A stretch of 8,415 bases of DNA from an uncultured Bacteroidales bacterium (GTDB lineage: Bacteria > Bacteroidota > Bacteroidia > Bacteroidales > UBA932). Position 1 is the first letter of the stretch. The number at the start of each line of letters is the position of its first letter. Shown here one piece after another: positions 6,920 to 8,415 of the stretch. Made by a program: the position numbers and the translations under genes. The notes under the pieces are model-generated. The model was given only the letters and a program-made list of their open reading frames with translations, was not told the origin of the DNA and did no database searches. The stretch spans positions 1 to 8,415 of the forward strand of contig CALEJC010000221.1 in the NCBI GenBank assembly GCA_937898205.1. Reading direction: 5' to 3'.

Positions 6920-7854
6920 CGGAACTTCTTGTCTTCTTCAAGCATGCCGAGGTAGGAGTTATATCTCTCAGGGCTGATATCCCCTCTGTCCACCGCTTCC
7001 TTGATTGCGCAATGTGGCTCGTGAGTATGAGTGCAAGGCGTGAAGTAACATTGGTCTGCAAACCTTAGCATCTCGGGGAAATATTTGGAGATCTCCTCTT
7101 TTTCAAGGTCCACCAGTCCGAATCCTCTAAGCCCCGGAGCATCAATCAGATAGCCTCCGTCGCTCAGTCGGTACATTTCATATAGAGACGTGGTGTGCTT
7201 TCCTTGAAGGTGCACATCTGAAATCCTTCCTATTTTGGGATTGAGGCTTGGGTCGACGGCCTTTATCAGGCTGGACTTGCCCACTCCCGACTCTCCGCAA
7301 AACAGACTCAGGCCACTCTGACAGACCTTTTTCAGCTCATCCACACCCTCTCCGGTGCGGGCAGAGGTCTCTATCACCTGATATCCGGCACCTTGGTAGA
7401 TCTCTTTAAACCTCTCCACCTCTTCAGGCACCTCGCTTCTATACATATCCACTTTGTTGAGGGCGATCACCGCTTTGATGCCATAGACGCCGCAAGTTAC
7501 CAGGACACGGTCAAGAAACGGCAGCTTGATCTCAGGGAAATACAGGCTCACGGCCACAATCACCTGATCAAGGTTGGCGGCGATGACGTGGCTCTGGCGG
7601 GATAGGTTTGTGGACCTGCGGATGAGGTAGTTGGTGCGCGGAAGCACTTCTGTGATCACAGCGGGCTTTTCTTCGGTCGGGGTATCCTCACAGCTATAAC
7701 GCACTCTGTCCCCGACAGCTACAGGATTGGTGGAAGAGCTCCCCTTGAGGCGCACCTTGCCCCTGAGCACGGCAGGGAAGAGCGACCACTCAGGGAGTGA
7801 GCTCAGCAGGAAATGGCTGCCTGCGTTTTTTACTACTGTAGCCTCTCCTGTCAT
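6916..7854 (-). CDS. rsgA: Ribosome small-subunit biogenesis GTPase RsgA
   Basis: RsgA (YjeQ) is a circularly permuted GTPase that binds the maturing 30S subunit and releases late assembly factors. The 312-aa protein shows an N-terminal OB fold (about 1-75), then GTPase motifs in the permuted order G4 NKVD (133-136), G5 SAR (164-166), G1 GESGVGKSS (187-195), a G2 region GKHTT (218-222) and G3 DAPG (238-241). A C-terminal zinc site follows, with C269, C274, H276 and C282. All expected residues are present and the length is usual. The start ATG at 7854 shares its A with the TAA of the upstream synthase gene (TAATG), and the TGA stop overlaps the MATE start, so the gene is the middle of a tightly packed unit. 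The partners look functionally unrelated, as is common in such housekeeping runs. Confidence 0.96.
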   Translation of the reverse strand: MTGEATVVKNAGSHFLLSSLPEWSLFPAVLRGKVRLKGSSSTNPVAVGDRVRYSCEDTPTEEKPAVITEVLPRTNYLIRRSTNLSRQSHVIAANLDQVIVAVSLYFPEIKLPFLDRVLVTCGVYGIKAVIALNKVDMYRSEVPEEVERFKEIYQGAGYQVIETSARTGEGVDELKKVCQSGLSLFCGESGVGKSSLIKAVDPSLNPKIGRISDVHLQGKHTTSLYEMYRLSDGGYLIDAPGLRGFGLVDLEKEEISKYFPEMLRFADQCYFTPCTHTHEPHCAIKEAVDRGDISPERYNSYLGMLEEDKKFR

Positions 7855-8415
7855 TATTTTGCCCTGCCCACGAGTTTTACTGTGAAGTTTTTGAGCACTT
7901 CCATCTGAGCCGCGTCAAATCCGGCTTCTGCAGCGGTGTCAAGGGCCTTCTGGGTAAACATCTCTATCTCTTTCTTGGCGTCTGCATCGACTCCAAGCTC
8001 GACATACATCTTTTTAACTTCTTTGATCTTCTCAGCTTTCTGATCTGCTGTTTCTGCCTGTGAGTTAAATGTCTTGAGGAAACCATCCTTGTCGGCAGCC
8101 TTCTCAAGAGCGCGCACTGTCAGCCAGCTCTTCTTGCAGTTGAGGATATCTCCTCCGATCGGCTTGCCAAACACCTTCTCGTCACCGAAGGCATCAAGAT
8201 AGTCGTCAGCAACCTGGAATGCGAGACCGAGCTGGTAGCCGTAGTCATAAAGAGCCTGACATTGTGCCTCGTCCGCGCCACCGATGATTGCACCGATGAT
8301 TACGAAGCACCACTTCATCTTATCGTCAGCGCAAGGAACAACGAGCTTCTGGAGAAGATCAACTATTATCTGGAGCTGCTGAGTGACCCTGTCAAGCTCC
8401 GCGGTGTTCTGAGAG
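7854..8415 (-). CDS. Polyprenyl (isoprenoid) diphosphate synthase, C-terminal part
   Basis: The frame is open to the window edge (first complete codon at 8414-8412), giving 186 residues of the C-terminal half of a trans-isoprenyl diphosphate synthase, which condenses IPP with allylic diphosphates for quinone or carrier-lipid synthesis. The second Asp-rich motif is visible as FQVADDYLD, followed by FGKPIGGDILNCKKSW, a standard arrangement; the first DDxxD motif would be outside the window. The ATG at 8318 is internal and probably not the start. The segment before GAIIGGADEA (about 8305-8414) reads TAELDRVTQQLQIIVDLLQK then DDKMKWCF and lacks the usual KTA phosphate-binding motif about twelve residues upstream; a 12-bp tandem repeat lies at this boundary. 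Chain length of the product cannot be predicted. The stop overlaps the rsgA start by 1 nt. The family is secure; the exact enzyme (farnesyl, geranylgeranyl or octaprenyl) is not. Confidence 0.85.
   Translation of the reverse strand, partial: SQNTAELDRVTQQLQIIVDLLQKLVVPCADDKMKWCFVIIGAIIGGADEAQCQALYDYGYQLGLAFQVADDYLDAFGDEKVFGKPIGGDILNCKKSWLTVRALEKAADKDGFLKTFNSQAETADQKAEKIKEVKKMYVELGVDADAKKEIEMFTQKALDTAAEAGFDAAQMEVLKNFTVKLVGRAK
8279..8302. repeat. 12-bp near-perfect tandem repeat inside the synthase gene
   Basis: CACCGATGATTG (8279-8290) is followed directly by CACCGATGATTA (8291-8302), 11 of 12 bases identical. On the coding strand it gives the repeated Ile-Ile-Gly of VIIGAIIGG. The repeat lies where the resemblance to the family stops. 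Confidence 0.8.

Noticed and set aside
8223..8415. Plus-strand frame open to the edge, ending in a Leu-rich helix-like stretch
   Set aside because: Its codons are exactly antiparallel to those of the polyprenyl synthase, which makes stops rare by chance; the minus-strand frame has the family motifs.

Overview
The window looks like a piece of a Bacteroidales chromosome with roughly balanced base composition. The evidence is an rnf cluster ordered C-D-G-E-A, an outer-membrane barrel protein, A-rich rather than Shine-Dalgarno leaders on several genes, and Bacteroidales-like RNase R, RsgA and polyprenyl synthase sequences. The genus cannot be fixed; the polyprenyl synthase tail recalls Rikenellaceae/Alistipes-type proteins, but this is an impression from memory.

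Positions 1-3086 (+) hold the distal part of an Rnf operon: the 3' end of rnfC, then complete rnfD, rnfG, rnfE and rnfA, with gaps of 8, 2 and 6 nt and one 8-nt overlap. rnfB and most of rnfC must lie upstream of the window. The complex passes electrons between reduced ferredoxin and NAD+ and couples this to Na+ or H+ export. The cofactor sites are visible: two 4Fe-4S motifs in RnfC, covalent FMN sites in RnfD and RnfG, and the paired membrane cysteines of RnfA and RnfE.

Positions 3125-5582 (+) hold a small exported beta-barrel protein followed after 1 nt by an RNase R. A weak Bacteroidetes-type promoter can be drawn in the 38-nt gap after rnfA.

Positions 8415-5579 (-) hold a compact three-gene unit: the C-terminal half of a polyprenyl diphosphate synthase, rsgA (ribosome-assembly GTPase) and a DinF-type MATE transporter. 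The genes are joined by a 1-nt TAATG overlap and a 4-nt ATGA overlap. This unit converges on rnr so tightly that the two stop codons share a TTAA palindrome.

Nearly every base is coding; the longest non-coding stretch is 38 nt. I see no mobile element, CRISPR array, RNA gene or clearly new system. The most unusual points are the polyprenyl synthase segment at the right edge, which does not match its family upstream of a 12-bp tandem repeat, the altered FMN motif of RnfG, and the overlapping convergent stops with a possible two-way terminator.
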